In this document: piece after piece, positions 8,799 to 16,874 of the stretch
How positions within the stretch are numbered: position 1 is the first letter of the stretch
Layout of the letters: the number at the start of each line of letters is the position of its first letter
Assembly (NCBI GenBank): GCA_964593925.1
Contig: CAZQKM010000002.1
Coordinates: 1 to 64,000 of the forward strand
DNA length: 64,000 bases
Origin: Oleidesulfovibrio sp964593925
Lineage (GTDB): Bacteria; Desulfobacterota; Desulfovibrionia; Desulfovibrionales; Desulfovibrionaceae
Direction of reading: 5' to 3'
Position numbers and translations under genes: made by a program
Notes under the pieces: model-generated
The model's input: only the letters and a program-made list of their open reading frames with translations
Told to the model about the DNA's origin: nothing
Database searches by the model: none

Positions 8799-9824
8799 TC
8801 AGCGGAGTAGAAAATATTTTTTGTCCCACCAATGTACCGTGGTGCGATGTAGACCCAGTTGGGCCCAGCGTGCTGCCAGTGATCTGCTATTCCCCCAGAA
8901 TTCACCTTGAAAGCGTTTGGGAGCCCATAGTGCAGAGGCTTTTTGTCCTAGGCGCATTGTATGAAACCTCACCAAGCCAAGCAGTGCTTCACTACGCACC
9001 ATAGTGCCCAAAGCGGGATGATACGGCCCTGCAAGTACGTGAGGCGTCAGGGCAGGCGTGTATGCCACGCCTGTACGGATAATGCGGATGTGGTTTTGCC
9101 ATAGCAAGCCAGAAGCCAGCCCCAGTATGGGAAGAACGCGTTGAAGGCTCCATGGCGTATACGTACCTGCATGCCACCACTGGGCAAGTGTGGTATTCTG
9201 CAGGACAAGACAGGGGTAAAGGCGCGCAAAGTCTGGTGTAAAAGAGCAGGTAAGGCGGACATCACGAATGAATGCACCGTCACGCTGGCCAGGCATGCCG
9301 GGTAGTAGTTGTATGCCCAACCTCAGGCCGGCCTGTTGTACCATGGAACAGGCCTCAAGTGCGATCTGCGAAGTGTAGCCACGCTGGCTGCGGTGCAGTG
9401 CTTCGTCGCAAAAGCTCTGAATGCCAAGTTCCACGGTATCCAGGCCCATGTGTCGTAAGGTTGCCAGTTGGAGCGGTGTGATGCAGTCGGGCCTAGTAGA
9501 GCAGCGAATGGCCGTGACAATACCGTGCGCACGATACGTTTGGGCCAGTGTGATAAAGCGGGCTTGCCAGTCAGGCGTAAGTGCTGTGAAGCTACCGCCA
9601 TAAAAGGCCAGTTCAAAGGGGCGTGCTCCTAAGGCCAGCGCTTTGCGGAGCATGGTTTCGAGCTGTTTGAGGTGACTGTTTAACGGAGCAGATTCTGCGC
9701 CTGTCTGTGCATGTTGCGCACAGAACACACAGCGCTCGCGGCATCCTGCAAACGGGATAAAAACAGGCCGGATAAGATGTTTTTGTGGCGGAGGCTCAGG
9801 GTGTAAGAAAATAATATCACTCAT
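8799..9824 (-). CDS. Elp3-like radical SAM protein
   Basis: The start ATG (9824) reads MSDIIFLHPEPPPQKHLIRP. The [4Fe-4S] SAM motif follows as FAGCRERCVFC (C-x3-C-x2-C), then AFYGGSFTAL and the Elp3/YhcC-like segment GLDTVELGIQSFCDEAL. At about 340 residues it lacks the acetyltransferase domain of true Elp3, so a tRNA or other modification role is only a guess. A TTG start at 9836 is possible. The gene is monocistronic and divergent from the HU/IHF gene. Confidence 0.85.
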   Translation of the reverse strand: MSDIIFLHPEPPPQKHLIRPVFIPFAGCRERCVFCAQHAQTGAESAPLNSHLKQLETMLRKALALGARPFELAFYGGSFTALTPDWQARFITLAQTYRAHGIVTAIRCSTRPDCITPLQLATLRHMGLDTVELGIQSFCDEALHRSQRGYTSQIALEACSMVQQAGLRLGIQLLPGMPGQRDGAFIRDVRLTCSFTPDFARLYPCLVLQNTTLAQWWHAGTYTPWSLQRVLPILGLASGLLWQNHIRIIRTGVAYTPALTPHVLAGPYHPALGTMVRSEALLGLVRFHTMRLGQKASALWAPKRFQGEFWGNSRSLAARWAQLGLHRTTVHWWDKKYFLLR

Positions 9825-10131
9825 GGACGAGCTCAACTACCTACTATGATTAGTCTATGCTTTTTGTTGAAGCAGGAATGTACAAGAAATCTTTGCTGTT
9901 TGGGAAATATATAGAATTTTCTTGAAAAAAGCGAATCGGATGTTTATATAAGTGGTTATGGTATCTGTGTTAGATATGATCCGAAATATGGGGGGGCAGC
10001 AGCCTGCGGTAACTTTATAGTGCCACGCATCGCTTGAAAACATATGCGTATGGGAGGCTGCTTGGTACGGTACATATTAGATGCGAATAGCGAACGCAAA
10101 TGCCTGGCAACCGGGCTATTAGGAGGGTGCA
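9825..10131. other. Divergent promoter region of radical SAM gene and HU/IHF gene
   Basis: This 307-base region separates two divergent genes and must hold both promoters. It is AT-rich on the left. I could not settle on one -35/-10 pair for either gene. The HU/IHF start at 10132 has a strong AGGAGG six bases upstream. Confidence 0.5.
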
Positions 10132-10425
10132 ATGAGTGGGAAGACCTTGACCAAGGCTGACATCGTTGATGCCATTTACGAAAAAACCGCGCGCAATCGT
10201 GCGGAAGTGAAGCATGTGGTAGAAGCGCTGCTTGACACCATGAAGCAGGCCATTAAAAAAGACCACGCGCTTTTGGTCAGCGGGTTCGGTAAGTTTGAAG
10301 CATACGACAAAAAAGCCCGCAAAGGACGTAATCCGCAAACGGACGAAGCTATTACCCTGCCTCCGCGTAAAGTGGTTGTATTTCGTTTATCGCGAAAGTT
10401 CCGTGCGGAGCTGAATGATAACTGA
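10132..10425 (+). CDS. HU/IHF-family DNA-bending protein (IHF-alpha-like)
   Basis: A 97-residue basic protein with the HU/IHF fold. The helical N-terminal half (TLTKADIVDAIYEKTA) is followed by the beta-arm region with GFGKFEAYDKKARKGRNPQT, which includes the intercalating RNP turn. The C-terminal helix is RLSRKFRAELN. The sequence around the arm looks closer to IHF-alpha than to HU, but I cannot separate the two with certainty. It bends DNA and helps compact the nucleoid, and it probably assists sigma-54 promoters. A strong terminator follows at 10462. Confidence 0.9.
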   Translation: MSGKTLTKADIVDAIYEKTARNRAEVKHVVEALLDTMKQAIKKDHALLVSGFGKFEAYDKKARKGRNPQTDEAITLPPRKVVVFRLSRKFRAELNDN

Positions 10426-10461
10426 GCCGCTCTACGGGTAGAATACATTTTTTAAACTTTG

Positions 10462-10496
10462 AAAGCCGTCTCCTTTTTGCAAGGAGACGGCTTTTT
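10462..10496 (+). terminator. Rho-independent terminator after the HU/IHF gene
   Basis: A perfect 14-bp stem (AAAGCCGTCTCCTT at 10462-10475 and its complement at 10481-10494) encloses a five-base loop and ends in a T-run. It lies 36 bases after the stop codon. It may also serve the RlpA gene that arrives from the other strand. Confidence 0.95.
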
Positions 10497-10535
10497 GTAT
10501 TGTGATGGGCCTTGATACAAAGCCCTCAGCCGGGC

Positions 10536-11291
10536 TTAGTCTGCCACAAGAAAACTGTTGGGAAAGCTGCGTGCCAAGGCGCGTTGCGACTGCCGGGCTG
10601 CGGACAGCTTGCTGTAGGGGCCTACTTGCACCCGCCAGAAATTGGCGGAATTGGCCCTGACAACTCTGGCGGTGTTGCCTTGGTTTTGCAGCTTGGTACG
10701 TAAGGCATCCGCGTTACTACGCTGTGAAAATGCACCAATCTGCACAAAGAATCTGCCCGTCATGTCGTCACCGGTATACGAAGGCACAGTGGCCAGGGCT
10801 GTGATACGTACCCGGGCAATGCCCGGGCCAAGCATGCCGAGGCGTTGTGCACCGGTGTGCGTAAGGTCGATAATACGGCCTTTGACAAAAGGGCCACGGT
10901 CATTGACCACCACATCAATACTTTTGTCATTTTGCAGATTGGTAACGCGTAACCGTGTGCCAAAAGGCAGCAGCTTGTGGGCTGCTGTCATGCCATACAT
11001 GTTATATACTTCGCCGTTGGCAGTACGCTTGCCATGAAAGTCCTTGCCATACCAAGAGGCAAGTCCTTCTTCCGTATAACCGTGTGCCGAAGCCATGGTT
11101 GTGTATGTTTTGCCCCTTATGGTGTATGTATGTGGCTTGGCAGGGGCTGTGCCCGAAGGCGTACTTTTTTTGGGGTCTGAGGTGGGTATGTTTTTTTTGC
11201 CGCAGCCACCCATAAGCATTACCGCGATCAGGGCCATGGCATACAGCAGCACCAAGTGACGGGTGCTGTAAGAAGGTGCAGAGGCATACAT
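10536..11291 (-). CDS. rlpA: RlpA-type septal lytic transglycosylase lipoprotein with SPOR domain
   Basis: RlpA cleaves peptidoglycan strands that lack stem peptides at the division septum. The 251-residue protein has a lipoprotein signal ending in LMGGC, a linker, and the double-psi beta-barrel with GLASWYGKDFHGKRTANGE and VVVNDRGPF, whose Asp is the proposed catalytic residue. A C-terminal SPOR repeat (RFFVQIGAFSQRSNADAL and FWRVQVGPYS) binds denuded glycan. AGGAGA sits eight bases before the ATG. A second RlpA-like gene lies at 20186. This one lies 75 bases downstream of the citrate-synthase-family gene on the same strand. Confidence 0.92.
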   Translation of the reverse strand: MYASAPSYSTRHLVLLYAMALIAVMLMGGCGKKNIPTSDPKKSTPSGTAPAKPHTYTIRGKTYTTMASAHGYTEEGLASWYGKDFHGKRTANGEVYNMYGMTAAHKLLPFGTRLRVTNLQNDKSIDVVVNDRGPFVKGRIIDLTHTGAQRLGMLGPGIARVRITALATVPSYTGDDMTGRFFVQIGAFSQRSNADALRTKLQNQGNTARVVRANSANFWRVQVGPYSKLSAARQSQRALARSFPNSFLVAD

Positions 11292-11366
11292 TTACCTGTT
11301 CTCCTGTGGTCTTGCTACACTGCCAGTGTGCGTATGTAGTGTTCCGGGCAGGCCAGGGGCCTGCAG

Positions 11367-13184
11367 CTATTCGTCATTTTTTTCATCGTCTTCCAGTATG
11401 GCCTTGCGGCTGAGCAGCTCTTCCAACTGGATATCTGCGCCGATAATGCCCACGATATTATCTTGCTCGTCAGTGACTGGGGCAGACACGGTAAGGATGA
11501 GTTTGCTGGTAAAGTGCGATTGGTACAAATCTGTCACGTGTAGCGCGCCTGTTTGCGAGGGGCGTTGGAACCATTGTCGATCAGAAAAATCATGGCCCAG
11601 TGGTAGCTCTTGGTAGCGGTCGGTATATGCAGGGTCCGTAATGATGGAAGAGATGAGTGTCCCTTGCGCATCCGTAAGATACAGATACTGGATAAACGAA
11701 AAATCACGTACGAAATTGTCCAGACACGGGTATTCCTCCTTGCCGGGCATGATAACGCATTCCGTTGCCAGTTTGAGGATAATGGTTGAAGCCAGCTTGC
11801 GGGCTACATCCTTAATCAGTTCAAACTCCGAGACAAACAGTTCCGGCAGGTACCGTTTGACAAGTTTTGTCATTTCCTGGTTGGAAAATGACGTAGTGCG
11901 TCCTGTCTCATATGCCTGCATGATGCGGTTGTATATCTGGCCCACTGCGGGGTGGGCTTTTGATACCTGCCTGTCCCCATGGACACGAAGATGGTTGTTG
12001 ATCCAGTAGGCAACGCCTGCGCGTCCAGATTTGTCGGTAATGATAATGGGGACGGAGCGGTTGAGAATTTTTGTTGTGTCAAAGATATTATAGATTTCTT
12101 CGTTTTTGTTCAGCCCATCCACGTGTATACCGGCACTTGTGGCATTAAAGTCTTTGCCCACAAAGGGATAGTTGTCGGGTATGCGGTATTCAAGCTCATG
12201 TTCAAAATATTCACCGATGGTCGAGATCATCTTGGTGTCAACCGCATCATCGTCTCCTGTGAGAGATATGTACTCAAGAACAAGCGCTTCAACAGGCGAA
12301 TTGCCCGTCCGTTCCCCAAATCCCAGCAATGTACCGTTAACGCCGCCGCAGCCGTAAAGCCATGCTGTAACGCCGTTTACCAGCACTTTGTGAAAGTCGT
12401 TATGCCCGTGCCATTCCAGCCAGTCTCCGGGCACACCGGCTTCGTCTGTAAAGGCCCGTACAATACGCGGTACAGAGCGGGGTAGTGTGGCACCAGGATA
12501 GGGTACGCCGTACCCCATGGTGTCGCATAACCGGATTTTGACAGGGGTGTTACTCTGCCGTGCAAGCTGCATGAGGCGTTCGGCAAATGGCAGGCAGAAA
12601 CCGTGGATATCGGCACGGGTGATATCTTCAAAATGACAGCGGGGCGTTATGCCCCATTCAAGAGCTTTTTCAACTACCTGTAGGTAGTTGTCCATGGCCT
12701 GTTGCCTGGTAAGCCCCAACTTGAGGTGGATGTGGTAATCAGAGACCGAGGTCAACAAGCCCACTTCGGTAAACTCCATGGACCTTGCAAGGGTGAGGTC
12801 CTTGAGGTTGGCGCGTATCCAGCCGGTGATCTGCGGGTATTTGTACCCCCTGGCACGACAGGCATCAATGGCTCGCCTGTCTTTATCAGAGTACATGAAA
12901 AATTCTGAGGCGCGGATAAGGCCGCTCATGCCGCCCAGCTTGTGCAGCATGTCAAAAATATCTGTTATTTGTTTTATCGTATAGGGGGGGCGTGCCTGCT
13001 GACCGTCACGGAACGTGGTGTCTGTGATGAACATGGGCTCCGCAGCTCTAGGCATGACAAAAATATCATCAAATGCAACCCGGCTGACTTTGGAGTAGGG
13101 GAAAATGTCGCGATACAGTTCTGGCTGCTCGCGGTCCTGTAATGTCAAACGGCTACCCGGACGGTTTAGATGTATCAGGCTCAT
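11367..13184 (-). CDS. Citrate/homocitrate/isopropylmalate synthase-family enzyme with C-terminal Cache-like domain; candidate Re-citrate synthase
   Basis: The first ~400 residues form an HMGL-like TIM barrel of the isopropylmalate/homocitrate synthase family: TDTTFRDGQQARPPYT (metal and acyl-CoA site), CHFEDITRAD, KIRLCDTMGYGVPYPGA, and EWHGHNDFHKV with the HxH metal ligands. From about residue 440 the protein changes to a PAS-like Cache/PDC sensor module (DFSFIQYLYLTDAQGTLISSI, RQWFQRPSQTGALHVTDLYQS, IVGIIGADIQLEELL). Proteins of this kind in Clostridium kluyveri and, as I recall, Desulfovibrio vulgaris are Re-citrate synthases. That would supply citrate and 2-oxoglutarate in an anaerobe. 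The 605-residue length fits the fusion. The start overlaps the upstream gene by ATGA, so the two are translationally coupled. Confidence 0.8.
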   Translation of the reverse strand: MSLIHLNRPGSRLTLQDREQPELYRDIFPYSKVSRVAFDDIFVMPRAAEPMFITDTTFRDGQQARPPYTIKQITDIFDMLHKLGGMSGLIRASEFFMYSDKDRRAIDACRARGYKYPQITGWIRANLKDLTLARSMEFTEVGLLTSVSDYHIHLKLGLTRQQAMDNYLQVVEKALEWGITPRCHFEDITRADIHGFCLPFAERLMQLARQSNTPVKIRLCDTMGYGVPYPGATLPRSVPRIVRAFTDEAGVPGDWLEWHGHNDFHKVLVNGVTAWLYGCGGVNGTLLGFGERTGNSPVEALVLEYISLTGDDDAVDTKMISTIGEYFEHELEYRIPDNYPFVGKDFNATSAGIHVDGLNKNEEIYNIFDTTKILNRSVPIIITDKSGRAGVAYWINNHLRVHGDRQVSKAHPAVGQIYNRIMQAYETGRTTSFSNQEMTKLVKRYLPELFVSEFELIKDVARKLASTIILKLATECVIMPGKEEYPCLDNFVRDFSFIQYLYLTDAQGTLISSIITDPAYTDRYQELPLGHDFSDRQWFQRPSQTGALHVTDLYQSHFTSKLILTVSAPVTDEQDNIVGIIGADIQLEELLSRKAILEDDEKNDE

Positions 13185-13969
13185 GGTCTGGTAGTCCTCC
13201 TTTGCGAGGTATCGTGATGCAGGCGTGCGGCCTGCTTGTGGAGTTGGCGGGCGTTGTCACAATGGGGGGCCAGCTCTGTGGCCATGGCTGTGGCGCGTAC
13301 GGCTTCGGCATAGCGGCCACCTTCCATCAGGCTTGTACCGGCCTGCATGTACAGATGTTCTGGAGAATTTTTATAAATGGCACGCAGCAGTGCTTCATAA
13401 TGGGAACCGAATACCGTACGTACCAGCTCTTCACGATCATGAAGCAGACGGGCCAACAGGCGGTTGTCTGCCTGCGTTTCATAGTAGAGGCAAAACATCA
13501 CTTTGATCTGCTCAAGTAAAAAGCGGATCCGCTCCACCTCCCTAGACATACTTTCCTGCGTTTGTGACAGTATGCCACCCATGGAAGCGACCATGGTTTC
13601 CGCCTCTTTGCCCTGTGAGGAGCGTTTCATAAGGCAGTAGCGCAGGGCGTAGCGTTCATGTTGATATGCATCTTCCTTGAGCTTGATGCATTCGTGGAAA
13701 ACATATCCCATGGTCCAGTCAATAAGGGGGGCGATGCCGCGGGGGTCCGCGTCATTGCCAAACAAGTGGTGTGCGGTATCCTTGAGGCGCCATAACAACC
13801 CTTTGTTCATGACCGTACCTTGCAGTTCGCTGAAGACAGAGAACGTCACACTGCCTGAGGCCGAAAAATGGGCGAATTGTCTTTCAAGGAGATCGCAGGC
13901 TAAGCAGAAGTCGCGCATAACGTCGCGGGCAAATTGCTGCATGTTTGATCTGATCCAGCGTGTGGACAT
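13181..13969 (-). CDS. Conserved hypothetical protein with a C-terminal TPR-like helix pair
   Basis: A 262-residue, mostly helical soluble protein that I do not assign to a family. The first half has aromatic-rich helices (WRLKDTAHHLFGND, IDWTMGYVFHECIKLKEDAY). The end reads like one TPR unit (SLMEGGRYAEAVRATAMATELAP). It overlaps the start of the synthase gene by four bases (ATGA), so it may help or regulate that enzyme. Its basic tail (HHDTSQRRTTRP) is probably disordered. Confidence 0.75.
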   Translation of the reverse strand: MSTRWIRSNMQQFARDVMRDFCLACDLLERQFAHFSASGSVTFSVFSELQGTVMNKGLLWRLKDTAHHLFGNDADPRGIAPLIDWTMGYVFHECIKLKEDAYQHERYALRYCLMKRSSQGKEAETMVASMGGILSQTQESMSREVERIRFLLEQIKVMFCLYYETQADNRLLARLLHDREELVRTVFGSHYEALLRAIYKNSPEHLYMQAGTSLMEGGRYAEAVRATAMATELAPHCDNARQLHKQAARLHHDTSQRRTTRP

Positions 13970-14232
13970 AGGGCCTCCCGAATGTCGGAGTGGTGCGGTA
14001 CACCGGAGGTGGTTTGCCGCTACACTCCGCTGGCAAAAGATCGCGGGGACAGTGCCCAGCGGTCATCCCGAGTAAGACGTAAGCGCCCACGGCGCTGCCT
14101 GAGTGCGTTTGTAAGACCGCACAGCCACAAGGTGTGGAGGCATGCGGCAACAAAAAGATGACAATATGTAAGTGCTACTTGACAGCATAGTGTATGCTAA
14201 CTGGCTCGGGTAAGCAATATCCCAGGAGGGAT

Positions 14233-14838
14233 TCATGGCATACAGTCGGACGCGTTACAGCAGGTTTTTATAAATGCACTATATGCGTGCAGGATACGTT
14301 GCTCTCGCAGAATTTGATCTTGAGCAAGCGGCTGGGCGGGGTTGGTTGCCGCCAAATGCAGGGCATGGTCACGGCGGGGTAACGCGTGCATACCCTCGCC
14401 GAGAATATTGCCGGTAGCTGTTGCGAGCAAAATAGCTTGGCGTGTATCGGTAATGGCCACAAGGGGTACAGGACCGCCGGGGCCAAGGCGTGCTGCGGCG
14501 AGGCTCTCTCTGGCAAATGAGTTGATCTGCCCGGGCACAAACAGCAGGTATAGAAAAGGGGTACCCTCGTTGTCATGGGCAGCAATGTCCACAGTTCGAC
14601 AGCACTCTTGCCCATCAACAGGAAAGCAGACGGGCACTTTGGATTTCAGCAATGGCGCGGGGTACCCCAACTCTGTTACCAGCAGGCGGGCAAGAGCCTG
14701 GCGTAGATCCTCATAAGTGGTCAGGGGAATGCGGTCGCCTGCCAGGTAGTCCAGGATGGTTTTGCCAAGGTTGATTTCGTGCATGTTTTTTGCTCTGGCA
14801 TTCTGCGTGGCATTTGGCAGCCTGGGCTCAACGGACAT
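14233..14838 (-). CDS. HSDR_N_2-type (type I restriction subunit N-terminal-like) nuclease-fold protein
   Basis: About 200 residues, with a segment like the stand-alone 'type I restriction enzyme R protein N-terminal' domain: TTYEDLRQALARLLVTELGYP, then SKVPVCFPVDGQECCRTVDIAAHDNEGTPFLYLLFVPG. No helicase or methylase gene is nearby, so this is not a restriction system. ATG 14838 or 14784 (MHEINLGKTIL) is the likelier start and neither has a clear ribosome site. Function unknown. It follows the small gene at 14863 on the same strand. Confidence 0.65.
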   Translation of the reverse strand: MSVEPRLPNATQNARAKNMHEINLGKTILDYLAGDRIPLTTYEDLRQALARLLVTELGYPAPLLKSKVPVCFPVDGQECCRTVDIAAHDNEGTPFLYLLFVPGQINSFARESLAAARLGPGGPVPLVAITDTRQAILLATATGNILGEGMHALPRRDHALHLAATNPAQPLAQDQILREQRILHAYSAFIKTCCNASDCMP

Positions 14839-14862
14839 GCCCTGCAACGTAGTGCAGTGTGT

Positions 14863-15126
14863 TTAGCTGCTTTTGAGCAGTGCCGTAGCTATGGCCTCGT
14901 CATACAAGGCCATGGGGTCGCTGTCGCGTCCCATGGCGCGGTACATCGCCGCAGCGTTACGCAAGACTTCAACGGGAATCCACTCGTGTTCCTCCCAGAC
15001 ATGGGCACGCTCTTGGTGCCATAGGCGAAATTCTACAGACTGTGCGCCATTACGTACGTAGACACGTGTCTGCTTGTTAGATGGGTCGGGATAGTAGTAT
15101 AAGCCTTTTTCATCTTTCATAATCAT
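14863..15126 (-). CDS. Small conserved hypothetical protein
   Basis: An 87-residue protein (MIMKDEKGLYYYPDPSNKQTR, later VYVRNGAQSVEFRLWHQERA). It has no signal peptide and a balanced, acidic composition typical of a real gene. ATG 15120 (second Met) is an equally good start. I do not recognise the family. It sits in the cluster that reads away from dsrA, just before the HSDR_N_2-like gene. Confidence 0.65.
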   Translation of the reverse strand: MIMKDEKGLYYYPDPSNKQTRVYVRNGAQSVEFRLWHQERAHVWEEHEWIPVEVLRNAAAMYRAMGRDSDPMALYDEAIATALLKSS

Positions 15127-15129
15127 ACC

Positions 15130-15393
15130 TCACTGGACCATGGTGCATGTTGCATCGGATGCCTGGGGGGCGCTTTTTTTATGGCGGCGCATCGCCTGAA
15201 AAATGTATCCCAGGTAAAAATAAGCGTACTGCGGAGAGCCTGACAAGTAAAGGTGGTGAGGAAGTACGCCATGAGAAAAGAAAACTCGCGACATGTGCAG
15301 GGCACAGGCCGGGTAGCAGAGATGGAGTTCTTTAGCCCGAGGGGGCTTGACAAAGGACGTTTTTACTTCTAGCAAAGAGAGTACTTTGTTCAA
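15130..15393 (-). CDS. Possible small hypothetical protein divergent from dsrA
   Basis: An 87-residue frame that ends three bases before the next gene on the strand. That spacing favours a real operon member. It contains KVLSLLEVKTSFVKPPRAKE and YFYLGYIFQAMRRHKKSAP. An overlapping alternative frame (15123-15353) is less protein-like. No family is recognised, and composition alone cannot prove that it is coding. Confidence 0.35.
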   Translation of the reverse strand: MNKVLSLLEVKTSFVKPPRAKELHLCYPACALHMSRVFFSHGVLPHHLYLSGSPQYAYFYLGYIFQAMRRHKKSAPQASDATCTMVQ

Positions 15394-15458
15394 AAAATCA
15401 CGTAACTTTCGATGAAATAGCGCATCGGCCAGTATGCCGGAGCACAGTCGAAAACACC

Positions 15459-15489
15459 GCTTCTTTCCCGGCTATTACAGGAAAGAGGC
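15459..15489 (+). promoter_or_regulatory. Stem-loop in the dsrA upstream region
   Basis: A 10-bp stem (15459-15468 with 15480-15489, one G-T pair) closes an 11-base loop, about 50 bases before the dsrA start. It could be a 5'-UTR structure that stabilises this highly expressed mRNA. No T-run follows, so it is not a terminator. Confidence 0.4.
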
Positions 15490-15503
15490 GCATTTATGTA
15501 TGG

Positions 15504-15515
15504 TTGTGAACACAA
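15504..15515 (+). promoter_or_regulatory. Short palindromic element before dsrA
   Basis: TTGTG-AA-CACAA, an inverted repeat 24 bases before the dsrA start codon and just upstream of its GGAGG ribosome site. The half-sites resemble those of Rex or CRP/HcpR regulators but the two-base spacer is too short for either. I list it as a possible operator only. Confidence 0.25.
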
Positions 15516-15539
15516 ACTAACCAATGTGGAGGTAAGGCA

Positions 15540-16853
15540 ATGGCGAAACATGCAACCCCCAAGTTGGACCAGCTCGAGTCCGGGCCTTGGCCTAGCTTCG
15601 TGTCCGACATCAAGCAGGAAGCCGAAAACCGGGTAAAAAACCCCAAGGGACTGGATTATCAGATTCCCGTGGACTGCCCTGAGGATCTGCTCGGTGTGCT
15701 TGAGCTGTCTTACAACGAGGGTGAAACGCACTGGAAACACGGCGGCATCGTGGGTGTTTTCGGATATGGCGGTGGCGTCATCGGGCGTTACTGTGACCAG
15801 CCCGAAAAATTTCCCGGTGTGGCACACTTCCACACTGTTCGTGTCAACCAGCCCGCCGGCAAATACTACACCAGCGACTATCTGCGTAAGCTTTGTGATA
15901 TCTGGGATTTGCGCGGTTCCGGCCTGACCAACATGCACGGTTCCACCGGTGATATCGTTCTGCTGGGCACCACCACCCCGCAGTTGGAAGAGATATTCTG
16001 GGACCTGACCCATAATTTGGAAACCGACCTTGGTGGTTCCGGTTCCAATCTGCGTACTCCTGCGGCTTGCCTTGGCGACTCGCGTTGTGAATATGCATGT
16101 TACGATGCACAGCAGATGTGTTATGACCTGACGCAGGAATATCAGGACGAACTGCACCGCCCTGCGTTTCCCTACAAGTTTAAGTTCAAGTTTGATGCTT
16201 GCCCCAACGGCTGTGTTGCCTCCATTGCCCGTTCCGACTTTTCCGTAATCGGTACATGGAAAGACTCCATCAAGATTGACCAGGATGTAGTGGCCGAGTA
16301 TGTTGCCGGTAAAATTGCACCCAACGCCGGCGCTCACTCCGGGCGTGATTGGGGTAAGTTTGATATCGAAGCCGAAGTCATCAGCCGCTGCCCCTCAAGG
16401 GCTATTAGCTGGAACGGTTCCAAGCTGTCAGTAAATGCCAAAGACTGCGTACGTTGCATGCATTGCATCAACACCATGCCCAAGGCATTGCACGTCGGTG
16501 ACGAGCGTGGCGCATCCATCTTGGTGGGTGCAAAGGCTCCCATCCTGGATGGTGCCCAAATGGGTTCTCTGTTGGTTCCCTTTGTTGAAGCCAAAGAACC
16601 TTGGGACGAGATCAAGGAAGTCATTGAGAACATCTGGGACTGGTGGATGGAGGAAGGTAAAAACCGCGAGCGTGTGGGCGAGACTATCAAGCGTCTGAGC
16701 CTGCAGAAGCTGCTTGAGGTAACCAATACGGCACCCCAGCCCCAGCATGTGGTTGAGCCTCGCTCCAATCCCTACATTTTCTTCAAAGAAGAAGAAGTGC
16801 CCGGTGGTTGGGAACGCGACATTCAAGAATACCGTAAGAGACACCAGCGCTAA
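15540..16853 (+). CDS. dsrA: Dissimilatory sulfite reductase alpha subunit
   Basis: DsrA with DsrB reduces sulfite in the final step of sulfate respiration. The active enzyme passes the product to DsrC in the cytoplasm. The 437-residue protein shows the sirohaem/[4Fe-4S] ligands at C177 and C183 (CLGDSRC) and C221 and C225 (CPNGC). These are the same positions as in the characterised Desulfovibrio enzyme. An inserted ferredoxin domain carries CVRCMHCINTMP near residue 305. GGAGG sits before the ATG. dsrB follows after 21 bases. Confidence 0.98.
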   Translation: MAKHATPKLDQLESGPWPSFVSDIKQEAENRVKNPKGLDYQIPVDCPEDLLGVLELSYNEGETHWKHGGIVGVFGYGGGVIGRYCDQPEKFPGVAHFHTVRVNQPAGKYYTSDYLRKLCDIWDLRGSGLTNMHGSTGDIVLLGTTTPQLEEIFWDLTHNLETDLGGSGSNLRTPAACLGDSRCEYACYDAQQMCYDLTQEYQDELHRPAFPYKFKFKFDACPNGCVASIARSDFSVIGTWKDSIKIDQDVVAEYVAGKIAPNAGAHSGRDWGKFDIEAEVISRCPSRAISWNGSKLSVNAKDCVRCMHCINTMPKALHVGDERGASILVGAKAPILDGAQMGSLLVPFVEAKEPWDEIKEVIENIWDWWMEEGKNRERVGETIKRLSLQKLLEVTNTAPQPQHVVEPRSNPYIFFKEEEVPGGWERDIQEYRKRHQR

Positions 16854-16874
16854 TTTTAAGAGGGGTACCAAAAC

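Noticed and set aside
14235..14273. 12-codon frame on the plus strand with a strong AGGAGGG site
   Set aside because: It overlaps the 3' end of the HSDR_N_2-like gene and is too short to support. The ribosome-like sequence is probably chance.
14233..14838. Restriction-modification system
   Set aside because: Only the HSDR_N_2-like domain is present; no methylase, specificity or helicase subunit is nearby.
15504..15515. Rex or CRP/HcpR binding site before dsrA
   Set aside because: The half-sites fit but the spacer of two bases is far too short for either regulator. Kept only as a generic palindrome.
15390..16337. 315-codon open frame antisense to dsrA
   Set aside because: The plus strand encodes an unmistakable DsrA. 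The antisense frame is a codon-bias shadow with no family pattern.
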